From assembly GCA_028278345.1 (NCBI GenBank), contig JANQEL010000268.1, positions 1 through 39,367 of the forward strand: a stretch of 39,367 nt of DNA. Direction: 5' to 3'. This DNA comes from Myxococcota bacterium. Its GTDB lineage: Bacteria > Myxococcota_A > UBA9160 > UBA4427. Below the pieces are notes generated by a model. The model searched no databases. It had not been told where the DNA came from and saw only the letters and a list, made by a program, of their open reading frames with translations. Below, piece after piece: positions 32,681 through 39,367 of the stretch. Position numbers and translations under genes: made by a program. Within the stretch, counting starts at the first letter, position 1. Every line of letters starts with the position of its first letter.

Positions 32681-32766
32681 AACGCGCCATTCGACGCACG
32701 CGTGCGGGAAGAAATCGGGGGGGATATGTCGGGTCGAGGAATCGAAGCGCCCGGAGTGACGAAACG

Positions 32767-34467
32767 GTGAGCGCTGAAGAACCGGTCGAGGAGACGGAAG
32801 GCGGTCGCGATTTCATTCGCGCCCAGATCGCCGCCGACATCGCCTCGAACAAACACGACGGCAAGGTGATCACGCGCTTTCCGCCGGAGCCGAGTGGTCT
32901 GCTCCACATCGGCCACGCGAAAGCGATCTGTCTCGACTTTGGCGTCGCCGCGGAGAACGGTGGGCGTTGTCATCTGCGCTTCGACGACACCAACCCGAAC
33001 AGCGAAGAGACCGAGTTCGTCGAGGCCATCGAAGAAGACATCCGCTGGCTCGGATTCGATTGGGGCGAACACCTCTACTTCGCCTCGGGCTACTTCGAGC
33101 GACTCTACGAATTCGCGTTGGAGTTGATCGACAAGGGGCTCGCCTACGTCTGCGACTGGAGCTCCGAGGAGATCCTGGCCAACCGCGGCACGTTGACCGA
33201 GCCCGCGAATGCGAGCCCCGGCCGCTCGCGATCGATCGAGGAGAACCGCGACCTCTTCGAGCGCATGAAGAACGGCGAGTTCGAAGAGGGCGCCTACATC
33301 CTGCGCGCGAAGATCGACCTGGCGTCTTCGGTGCTCCCGATGCGCGACCCGCCGATCTATCGGATCTTGAAGACGCCACACCACCGCACGGGCACGGATT
33401 GGTGCATCTATCCGATGTACGACTTCGCCCACTGCCTCTCGGACGCCCTCGAGTCGATCACCCACTCGCTCTGCTCCCTCGAGTTCACCGATCGCCGTCC
33501 GCTCTACGACTGGTTCATCGAGAACCTCGACACCCCTGCGACGCCGCAGCAGATCGAGTTCGCCCGTTTGAACGTCGCCTACACGGTGACGTCGAAGCGC
33601 TTCCTGAAGGAGGTGGTGAATCGCGGTCTGGTTTCGGGTTGGGACGACCCCCGCATGCCGACGATCGCGGCCCTGCGCCGCCGCGGCTACACGGCCGAAT
33701 CCATACGCAACTTCTGCGAGGGGATCGGCGTCGCCAAGCGCGAGAACCTCATCCAGATGGCCCGCCTCGAGTTCAGCGTGCGCGAGCACCTGAACCGTGT
33801 GGCCGAGCGCCGGATGGCGGTGCTGAACCCGGTCAAGGTCGTGATCGAGAACTACCCCGAAGGTCAGGTGGAAGAGCTCGACGCGATCAACAACCCCGAG
33901 GACGAAGGGGCGGGCAAGCGCACGGTGCCGTTCTCGCGCGAGCTCTACATCGAGCGTGAGGACTTCATGGAAGACGCGCCGAAGAAGTTCTTCCGCCTGA
34001 CTCCCGGGCGCGAGGTGCGCCTGCGCTACGCCTACTTCATCACCTGCACCGACGTCATCAAGAACGACGAGGGCGAGGTGGTCGAGTTGCGTTGCACCTA
34101 CGATCCCGAGACCCGGGGCGGCGACGCTCCAGACGGGCGCAAGGTGAAGGGGACTTTGCACTGGGTATCCGCCGCGGCCGCCGTCCCCGCCGAGGTGCGG
34201 CTCTACGAGACCCTGCTCGACATCGAAGACCCAGCCGACGTCGAAGAGGGCAAGAGCCTGATCGACCACGTGCGCAGCGACTCCCTCGAGGTGCTGAACG
34301 AATGCATGGTCGAGCCGAGCCTGGCCGGCGTCGACCCCGGCACGGCCTTCCAGTTCGAGCGGATGGGCTATTTCTGTGTCGACCCCGACTCGACCCCCGA
34401 CCGCCCCGTGTTCAACCGCACCGTGACCCTGCGCGACACCTGGGCGAAGGTGGCGAAGAAGAAGTAA
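32767..34467 (+). CDS. glnS: Glutamine-tRNA ligase
   Basis: 566 aa, close to the usual bacterial GlnS length of about 550. Class I features: TRFPPEPSGLLHIGHAKA with HIGH at 47-50, LRFDDTNP, and the KMSKS-like TVTSKRFLKE near residue 275. GWDDPRMPTIAALRRRGYT and the C-terminal beta-barrel anticodon domain (LHWVSAA, PSLAGVDPGTAFQFERMGYF) follow. It charges tRNA-Gln directly in the cytoplasm. Bacteria with GlnS often acquired it by transfer; here codon use looks like that of neighbours by eye. The start is GTG at 32767 with GGAG about a dozen bases upstream. Confidence 0.97.
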   Translation: MSAEEPVEETEGGRDFIRAQIAADIASNKHDGKVITRFPPEPSGLLHIGHAKAICLDFGVAAENGGRCHLRFDDTNPNSEETEFVEAIEEDIRWLGFDWGEHLYFASGYFERLYEFALELIDKGLAYVCDWSSEEILANRGTLTEPANASPGRSRSIEENRDLFERMKNGEFEEGAYILRAKIDLASSVLPMRDPPIYRILKTPHHRTGTDWCIYPMYDFAHCLSDALESITHSLCSLEFTDRRPLYDWFIENLDTPATPQQIEFARLNVAYTVTSKRFLKEVVNRGLVSGWDDPRMPTIAALRRRGYTAESIRNFCEGIGVAKRENLIQMARLEFSVREHLNRVAERRMAVLNPVKVVIENYPEGQVEELDAINNPEDEGAGKRTVPFSRELYIEREDFMEDAPKKFFRLTPGREVRLRYAYFITCTDVIKNDEGEVVELRCTYDPETRGGDAPDGRKVKGTLHWVSAAAAVPAEVRLYETLLDIEDPADVEEGKSLIDHVRSDSLEVLNECMVEPSLAGVDPGTAFQFERMGYFCVDPDSTPDRPVFNRTVTLRDTWAKVAKKK

Positions 34468-34496
34468 CGCGCTCCGATCCTCGAAGGAGATCCCCC

Positions 34497-35810
34497 ATGG
34501 CGGGCAAACCGTTCTATCTCGAAGGCAACTTCGCTCCGGTTGCAGATGAAGTCAGCGCCACGGACCTGCAGGTCGAAGGCGAGATCCCGGAGTCCCTCTC
34601 GGGGATCTTCCTGCGCAACGGTTCGAACCCCATGCGCGGCGACCCGGGGCATTGGTTCTTCGGCGACGGGATGCTGCACGGTGTTCGCGTCGAGGGGGGC
34701 CGGGCTTCCTGGTATCGTAATCGATACGTCGATACCGCGGTGCGCCGTGGGGCCGAGACGATCCGCATTCGCGAGGACGGCACCGTCGATCACACCGACG
34801 GCGTTTCGAATACCCACGTGGTGACCCACGCCGGGAAGATCCTGGCCCTGGTCGAATCGTCCTTCCCGTGCGAGATCGATCGCGAACTCGGCACAGTGGG
34901 GCCCCATGACTTCGGCGGCAAGCTCACGACGTCGTTCACCGCGCACCCGAAGTTCTGCCCGATCACCGGCGAGATGCTGGCCTTCGGTTACCGCTTCCTG
35001 CCGCCCTTCCTCACCTATCACCGGGTGAGTCGCGAGGGCGAACTCGTGCAGAGCGAAGTGATTGAGGTGCCCGGGCCGACGATGATGCACGACTTCGGCG
35101 TCACCGAGAATCACATCATCTTCATGGACCTGCCCGTCTGCTTCAAGGCGGAGAACGTCGCGAGCGGTATGCCCTACCGCTGGGATCCGAGCTACGGCGC
35201 GCGCCTGGGCGTGATGCCGCGCACCGGAACGAACGCCGACGTGAAGTGGTTCGAGATCGAGCCCTGCTACGTCTTCCATCCGATGAACAGCTATGAGCGT
35301 GATGGCGAGGTCGTGATGGACGCCGTTCGCTTCGACGAGGTGATGTCGGGGAGCCCGCTCTCGGACGAGCCGGGCAAGCTCCATCGCTTCGCGATCGATC
35401 TCGCGAGCGGTTCGGTGAAGGAAGAGGCCCTCGACGATCGGCCGACCGAGTTCCCGCGTGTCGATCCGCGTCGCGAAGGGCTTCCGAATCGCTACGGCTA
35501 TTCCGTTGGCCTGACGAGTGGAAAGGCGCTCGGTTTCGAGGGACTACTCAAATACGATCTCGAGACGGGGCAGGTCGAAAGCCACGACTTCGGCGCGAAC
35601 ACGGGGCCGAGCGAAGGGGTCTTCGTGCCCATCGGCGAGGGCGAGGACGAAGGCGTCGTCATGGCGTACGTCTACTACGGCGATCGCGACGAGAGCGAGT
35701 TCGTGCTGCTCGACGCGCAAAACTTCAGCGCCGATCCGATCGCGCGCGTGGAGCTTCCCCAGCGCGTTCCCTACGGCTTCCACGGCAGCTGGTCGCCCGA
35801 CCCGAGCTGA
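34497..35810 (+). CDS. Carotenoid cleavage oxygenase family protein
   Basis: 437 aa. ATG at 34497 has a near-ideal AAGGAGA ribosome site. The family N-terminus IPESLSGIFLRNGSNP is followed by HWFFGDGMLHGVRVEGG. The four iron-binding histidines of the seven-bladed propeller are visible: His150 (FTAHPK), His198 (MMHDFGVT), His261 (YVFHPMNSYE) and His429 (PYGFHGSW). Members use non-haem iron and oxygen to split carotenoids, apocarotenoids or stilbenes at a double bond. No signal peptide is seen. Without carotenoid genes nearby the substrate is open; lignostilbene-type activity is an alternative. It is convergent with the GST gene. Confidence 0.93.
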   Translation: MAGKPFYLEGNFAPVADEVSATDLQVEGEIPESLSGIFLRNGSNPMRGDPGHWFFGDGMLHGVRVEGGRASWYRNRYVDTAVRRGAETIRIREDGTVDHTDGVSNTHVVTHAGKILALVESSFPCEIDRELGTVGPHDFGGKLTTSFTAHPKFCPITGEMLAFGYRFLPPFLTYHRVSREGELVQSEVIEVPGPTMMHDFGVTENHIIFMDLPVCFKAENVASGMPYRWDPSYGARLGVMPRTGTNADVKWFEIEPCYVFHPMNSYERDGEVVMDAVRFDEVMSGSPLSDEPGKLHRFAIDLASGSVKEEALDDRPTEFPRVDPRREGLPNRYGYSVGLTSGKALGFEGLLKYDLETGQVESHDFGANTGPSEGVFVPIGEGEDEGVVMAYVYYGDRDESEFVLLDAQNFSADPIARVELPQRVPYGFHGSWSPDPS

Positions 35811-35825
35811 GCGGGGCGCTTCGGG

Positions 35826-36437
35826 CTATTCGGGCACCGCCATCCCCCGCTTCACCGCGGGGCGATCGTGGATGCGGTTCAGCCAGGCTTCGACCCGGGG
35901 CAGCTCGCTGATCTCCTTGGCGCCGAGATCCTGCATGATCTTGAGCCATGGGAAGTGCATGATGTCGCCGATGCTGTAGGGGCCGGCGAGGTATTCGCGA
36001 TCGTCCGACAGGATTCGATCGATCACGCCGAGCAACCGCTTCACTTCACCGAGGAAGATCTCGATCATCTCGGCGTTCTTCTCGCCTTCCTTTCGCAGGG
36101 CGGCGCCCAGGCGGCCGAGGTTGGGCCCGACGCCGCCGGTCTGGAAGAAGGCGTACTGGATGGCCTCCATCCGGGTCTTGGCGTCCTTCGGAAGAATGCG
36201 GCCCTCGGGATCGTGGTTCTCGCCGAGGTGGAGCAGGATCGCACCCGATTCCCAGATCACCTGCCCGTCGTCTTCGAGCACCGGGATCTTGTGGTTGGGA
36301 TTCATGGCGAGGAACGACTCCTCGAGCTGCTCCTCCTTGTCGAGATGGACCCACTGGGTGTCGTACTCGAGCCCGAGTTCTTCGAGGGCGATCGAGATCT
36401 TGCGTCCGTTCGGGGTGGCGGCGGTGTAGAGGCGCAT
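35826..36437 (-). CDS. Glutathione S-transferase, Nu-like (YfcG/Ure2p-type)
   Basis: 203 aa; ATG at 36437 follows AGGAGA at 7 bases. The thioredoxin-fold half has YTAATPNGRKISIALEELG, where TPNG is the glutathione-site motif of YfcG/YghU-type (Nu) transferases, then NPNHKIPVLED with the cis-proline and WESGAILLHLGE that binds the gamma-glutamyl group. The helical C-terminal half includes YAFFQTGGVGPNLGR and YSIGDIMHFPW. Nu-class enzymes reduce disulfides and organic peroxides with glutathione rather than conjugating strongly. It is cytoplasmic. It is convergent with the carotenoid oxygenase gene and divergent from the dapF-like gene. Confidence 0.92.
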   Translation of the reverse strand: MRLYTAATPNGRKISIALEELGLEYDTQWVHLDKEEQLEESFLAMNPNHKIPVLEDDGQVIWESGAILLHLGENHDPEGRILPKDAKTRMEAIQYAFFQTGGVGPNLGRLGAALRKEGEKNAEMIEIFLGEVKRLLGVIDRILSDDREYLAGPYSIGDIMHFPWLKIMQDLGAKEISELPRVEAWLNRIHDRPAVKRGMAVPE

Positions 36438-36540
36438 CGGATTCTCCTGATCTGCATGCGCGGGCGGCATGCCGTTGCGCGGGCGCGAGCGGTTGCGCAG
36501 CGTAGCGGACGCGGAACGACCGAGGAGGGTGTGGAATCCG

Positions 36541-37380
36541 ATGGAGATCCCGTTCGCGAAGCTCCAGGGCGCCGGGAACGGCTATATCGCAATCGACGGC
36601 CGCGGCCTCGACTGCGATTGGTCGGCCCTCGCACCGAAGATGACCGATCCCCACTTCGGCATCGGCTCCGATGGGCTCGCGATCCTGGAAGACTCCGATC
36701 GCGCTCCGGTTCGCATGCGCATCATCAACTCAGACGGCTCGGAGTCGGAGATGAGTGGCAACGGCATCCGCCTCTTTGCGAAGTTCGCGATCGATCGCGG
36801 CCTGCTGGTGCCCCGAGACGGCACGGTCGAGATCGAAACCGGCGGTGGTGTTCGCACGCTCTGGCCCAGCGTCGAGGACGGATGCATGGTCTCGGCGCGC
36901 GTCGGGATGGGAGCCCCCACCTTCGTTCCGGGCGAGATCCCGATGCGGGCCTCTGCTCCGTGGATCGAGACCCCCCTCGACGTCGCCGGGCGTTCCCTTG
37001 CCGTGACCTGCCTCGCGATCGGCAACCCCCACGCGGTAGCGCTATTCGACGAACCCGTCGACGACTTTCCCCTGCACGAAGTCGGACCCGCCGTGCAGAA
37101 TCATCCGTGCTTTCCGAACCGCGTGAACTTCGAGATCGTGAACGTGCTCGCTCCCCACACCCTCCGCGTGCGTGTCTTCGAACGCGGCGAGGGCGAGACC
37201 TTCTCTTCGGGCACGGGAAGCACGGCTTCGATGATCGCGACCCGCAAACTCGGACGCTGCGCAGACGAAGTCGCGGTCGAGCTGCGCGGCGGTACCCTGC
37301 GCGTGCGCTGGCCGGGGGAGGGCGAAGCCTTTCTCGAAGGGCCCGCGGAAGAAGTCTTCTGCGGGACGTACCGCGTGTAG
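36541..37380 (+). CDS. dapF: Diaminopimelate epimerase homologue with Ser at both catalytic Cys positions
   Basis: 279 aa, normal DapF length. ATG at 36541 lies 12 bases after GGAGG. Family blocks are FAKLQGAGNGYI (5-16), IGSDGLAIL, RIINSDGSESEMSGNG (60-75), IGNPHAVALF, NRVNFEIV and FERGEGETFSSGTGS (213-227). DapF normally uses two cysteines, one just before GNG and one in ACGTG. Here these are Ser72 and Ser223, and the usual Cys after GNG is also absent (Leu78). DapF interconverts LL- and meso-diaminopimelate for lysine and peptidoglycan. This protein may be a variant epimerase, work on another substrate, or have lost activity. It is the only lysine-pathway gene in the window. Confidence 0.82.
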   Translation: MEIPFAKLQGAGNGYIAIDGRGLDCDWSALAPKMTDPHFGIGSDGLAILEDSDRAPVRMRIINSDGSESEMSGNGIRLFAKFAIDRGLLVPRDGTVEIETGGGVRTLWPSVEDGCMVSARVGMGAPTFVPGEIPMRASAPWIETPLDVAGRSLAVTCLAIGNPHAVALFDEPVDDFPLHEVGPAVQNHPCFPNRVNFEIVNVLAPHTLRVRVFERGEGETFSSGTGSTASMIATRKLGRCADEVAVELRGGTLRVRWPGEGEAFLEGPAEEVFCGTYRV

Positions 37381-37393
37381 CGGGGGCGTCGAA

Positions 37394-38746
37394 TCAGAAC
37401 TCGATCGGATAGCGCAGGTCGCGGAAGGCTTCGTAGGCACCCAACGGTCCATCGACCGGTTGCTCGAGGCCCGACGTGCCCGGCGAGTAGACGAAGCGCT
37501 CGGCCTTCGAGTAGCGGATCGGTTCGCCGCGGAAGGCGTCGGTGGGGATCGCGGCGAGATAGGTCGGCACCAACTCGGTGAGGGCATCGGGCAGGCCGCC
37601 GTGATCGTGCTGGAACGCGCGCAGGGCGATCAGGGTCTGGGTGGCCGCGAGTGCCGTGTCCTCCGCGCAGCGTCGCAGGAAGAAGTCGCGGTAGTCGGGA
37701 GCGCTGATCTCGAGGGCGAGGTCGCTTCCGATCGAGCCGTCGGCCGCAGGAGTCGTGGTGTCTGGGAAGCGCATCTCGCCGAGCGCTTCGCAATTGCCTT
37801 CGCTCGCGCGTTGGTACGCGCGGGTGAGTTCCGCGAAGACTTCGAGGGTGCGCTCGGTCTCACGGCGCAGGGCGTGGAGGTCTTCCCAGGTGACCTCGGC
37901 CTCGTCGAGGCGCTCGCTGCCCGTGCGGGATTCCTCGGCCGCGCGTTCGCCGATCCAACCGAGCAGCGACTTCCATTGCTGATACTCGACGGCCCACATC
38001 CGCTTCCAGGCGGCGGGATCGCTGCGATAGGGCAGCAGGGTCTCCGCCCAGCGCCGCGCCTGAGCATCGCCCAGCGGTGCCATGGCGACGAGGCGGCGCA
38101 TCGTTTCGAGAGCGTCGGCGCGATAGCCCACGCTCATCATCGTGGTGGTGAGCACGGCGCGGCTCGCGCCTTCGAGTCGCTGGGCGAGTCGCAGGATCGC
38201 GATGGCGCTCTCGAAGGCCTCGTCCCACGCGCCTTCGTGGGCGCGCAACAGGGCGCGCGTGCGCAGCAGGTCGACGAGCTGCTCGGTTTCGAGGGGGATC
38301 TCCGGAGCGAATTCGAACTCGTCCGCGTTCATCTCGGGCATCAGGAAGTGGGGCGCATCGAGGCTCAGGCGAAGCCCCGCAAGGGCGGATCGGTTGCGTT
38401 CCAGGATCTCCCGGAGAATCGCATGATCGATTTCCTCGCCTTCGGTGACTGCGTGATCGAGGAAGCGATTCATCGCCAACACGTCGACTTCTTCGAGGGC
38501 GAGGACGGCGACCGCGATGCGCAGGTGGTGGAGACCGTCCTGGGGCTGCGCGATCACCACCGCCTGCACCTGCAGGTCCGTGTCATCGGGCCCACCGGCC
38601 GGGTTGCGCTTCGTCGAGATGTAGTCGGGCAGCACCACCGCCAGCGTTCCCATGGCGACGAGCCAGCCGGCTCGCCGGCGCCAGCGCGGAGGTCGGCTCG
38701 GCGGCGGCGTGGGCGCAGGAAGATCGCGGGGCAGTAGGCGAGACAT
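37394..38746 (-). CDS. Hypothetical membrane-anchored protein
   Basis: 450 aa from ATG at 38746; no good ribosome site, so the start is uncertain. A Pro/Arg-rich N-terminus leads to one hydrophobic segment (about 29-46, AGWLVAMGTLAVVLPDY), so the protein is likely anchored with the bulk outside. The middle is alpha-helical, with Leu/Glu/Ala-rich stretches such as EQLVDLLRTRALLRAH. Near the C-terminus, LRAFQHDHGGLPDALTELVP and IPTDAFRGEPIRYS resemble the end of unnamed proteins in planctomycetes and myxobacteria, and loosely the pseudopilin pattern of a repeated 'age, Pro, Asp' segment. No catalytic motif is recognised. It is convergent with the dapF homologue, with 13 bp between stops. Confidence 0.7.
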   Translation of the reverse strand: MSRLLPRDLPAPTPPPSRPPRWRRRAGWLVAMGTLAVVLPDYISTKRNPAGGPDDTDLQVQAVVIAQPQDGLHHLRIAVAVLALEEVDVLAMNRFLDHAVTEGEEIDHAILREILERNRSALAGLRLSLDAPHFLMPEMNADEFEFAPEIPLETEQLVDLLRTRALLRAHEGAWDEAFESAIAILRLAQRLEGASRAVLTTTMMSVGYRADALETMRRLVAMAPLGDAQARRWAETLLPYRSDPAAWKRMWAVEYQQWKSLLGWIGERAAEESRTGSERLDEAEVTWEDLHALRRETERTLEVFAELTRAYQRASEGNCEALGEMRFPDTTTPAADGSIGSDLALEISAPDYRDFFLRRCAEDTALAATQTLIALRAFQHDHGGLPDALTELVPTYLAAIPTDAFRGEPIRYSKAERFVYSPGTSGLEQPVDGPLGAYEAFRDLRYPIEF

Positions 38747-38814
38747 CGGGGGGCGTATCGGCGAACGCAGCGCATCGCTAGAGCGCACCGCGCACGGGGC
38801 TATGCTGCGCCGCC

Positions 38815-39367
38815 ATGTCGAGAGCCGAAGCGCCCTCCACGAGAAGGCAACTACGCAGTGCAAGTGAAATCGACGCGGCCCTCGCGCGGGGTGCCGAGCT
38901 TCGCTTCGTGCTCTGTCTCGAAGGACCCCTCGACGCCGAGGACGACGCCCGACTCGCACGCCTCGAAGCGCAGGAGATCCCCGTGCGGCGGGTTTCGCCG
39001 AGCGAGTTCCGGCGCCTGGTTCCGTTCGCACTCGAAACGCGATGGCTCGCCCTCGAGGGCCCCGCGCCGGCGAGTGATCTCGACGAAGTCCTCGCGGGTC
39101 CCGGCGTCGTCTGGCTGCTCGTCGGTTGCAGCTACCCCGGCAACGCGGGCTATGTGATTCGCAGCGCCGAGGTGTCGGGCGCAGCCGGCGTCGTGGTGGC
39201 GAGCGACTTCGATCGCGTCGAGCGCCGCGATTGCCTGCGCTTCGCGATGCGCGTCGATCGCTTCTTTCCCGTGCGCTTCGCGGCCGCCGAAGCGACGATC
39301 GAGCGGGCCCGCGCGGTCGGGCGTCGGATCGTCGTGGTCGAAGACATCGGGAAGCACGCGCCGTGGG
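38815..39367 (+). CDS. SpoU/TrmH-family RNA methyltransferase (partial, runs off the right edge)
   Basis: The frame starts at ATG 38815 and is open to the last base, giving 184 residues and no stop, so the gene continues beyond the window. An N-terminal domain (about residues 1-95, with ELRFVLCLEG and VPFALETRWLALEG) is followed by LLVGCSYPGNAGYVIRSAEV, the SPOUT motif 1 (NxGxxxRxAexxG). After it comes AGVVVASDFDRVERRDCLRF. Motifs 2 and 3 would lie outside. It probably 2'-O-methylates an RNA, target unknown. Divergent from the hypothetical protein gene; a 68-bp gap separates the starts. Confidence 0.75.
   Translation, partial: MSRAEAPSTRRQLRSASEIDAALARGAELRFVLCLEGPLDAEDDARLARLEAQEIPVRRVSPSEFRRLVPFALETRWLALEGPAPASDLDEVLAGPGVVWLLVGCSYPGNAGYVIRSAEVSGAAGVVVASDFDRVERRDCLRFAMRVDRFFPVRFAAAEATIERARAVGRRIVVVEDIGKHAPW

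Noticed and set aside
32565..32766. T-box, attenuator or tRNA gene between pheS and glnS
   Set aside because: I found no specifier stem, leader peptide with Phe or Gln codons, or cloverleaf in either orientation; only a promoter match is supportable.
38815..39367. Frameshifted or broken methyltransferase at the right edge
   Set aside because: The frame is uninterrupted from ATG to the last base and carries SPOUT motif 1; it is simply cut by the window border.

Overview
The window is 39.4 kb of GC-rich, gene-dense bacterial DNA with about 37 supportable protein genes (one cut off at each edge), short gaps and many ATGA/GTGA/TGATG stop-start overlaps. I saw no rRNA, tRNA, CRISPR array, integrase or prophage. 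The genes point to a Gram-negative, probably aerobic heterotroph: a TonB-dependent receptor, an indolepyruvate ferredoxin oxidoreductase, an Rv3520c-type F420/flavin LLM oxidoreductase, a crotonase, GlnS, a carotenoid oxygenase, and large exported DUF3604 and DUF6351 proteins. I infer an uncultured deltaproteobacterial-grade lineage (Myxococcota/Desulfobacterota-like) with low confidence; marker phylogeny would settle it.

Layout. 1-2629 (+): end of an indolepyruvate oxidoreductase gene, a HupE/UreJ-type membrane protein, a 177-bp imperfect-palindrome (MITE-like) element sitting at the hupE stop codon, then msrA. 2636-10207 (-): a polytopic membrane protein coupled to a YhhN protein, a terminator, a TonB receptor, the LLM oxidoreductase, the crotonase and a sirtuin. 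10450-17990 (+): a ten-gene, translationally coupled Mrp/Mbh-type cation/proton antiporter operon. 18068-19526 (+): a divergent acyltransferase, then a 283-bp non-coding stretch with nested inverted repeats and a sigma-54-like promoter in front of a 56-aa membrane ORF. 19557-20923 (-): fructosamine kinase and low-Mr phosphatase, overlapping. 21014-26126 (+): SpoU methyltransferase, class III cyclase with a C-terminal extracytoplasmic module, TPR membrane protein, DUF3604 lipoprotein. 26205-32564 (-): DUF6351 protein, then pheS-pheT-trmL. 32767-39367: glnS (+), carotenoid oxygenase (+), GST (-), a DapF homologue with serine at both catalytic cysteine positions (+), an unrecognised protein (-), and a SpoU methyltransferase running off the right edge (+).

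The best candidate for an under-described system is the antiporter operon. Its order (E, F, G, a detached MrpA C-terminus, B, C, D) is that of the archaeal Mbh/Mbs membrane modules. It has no hydrogenase or other redox subunit and instead carries three antiporter-like subunits plus a small two-helix protein, so its membrane arm would have as many ion channels as complex I. Secondary points of interest are the palindromic element, the sigma-54/structured region, the Ser/Ser DapF and the kinase-phosphatase pair likely to act in deglycation.
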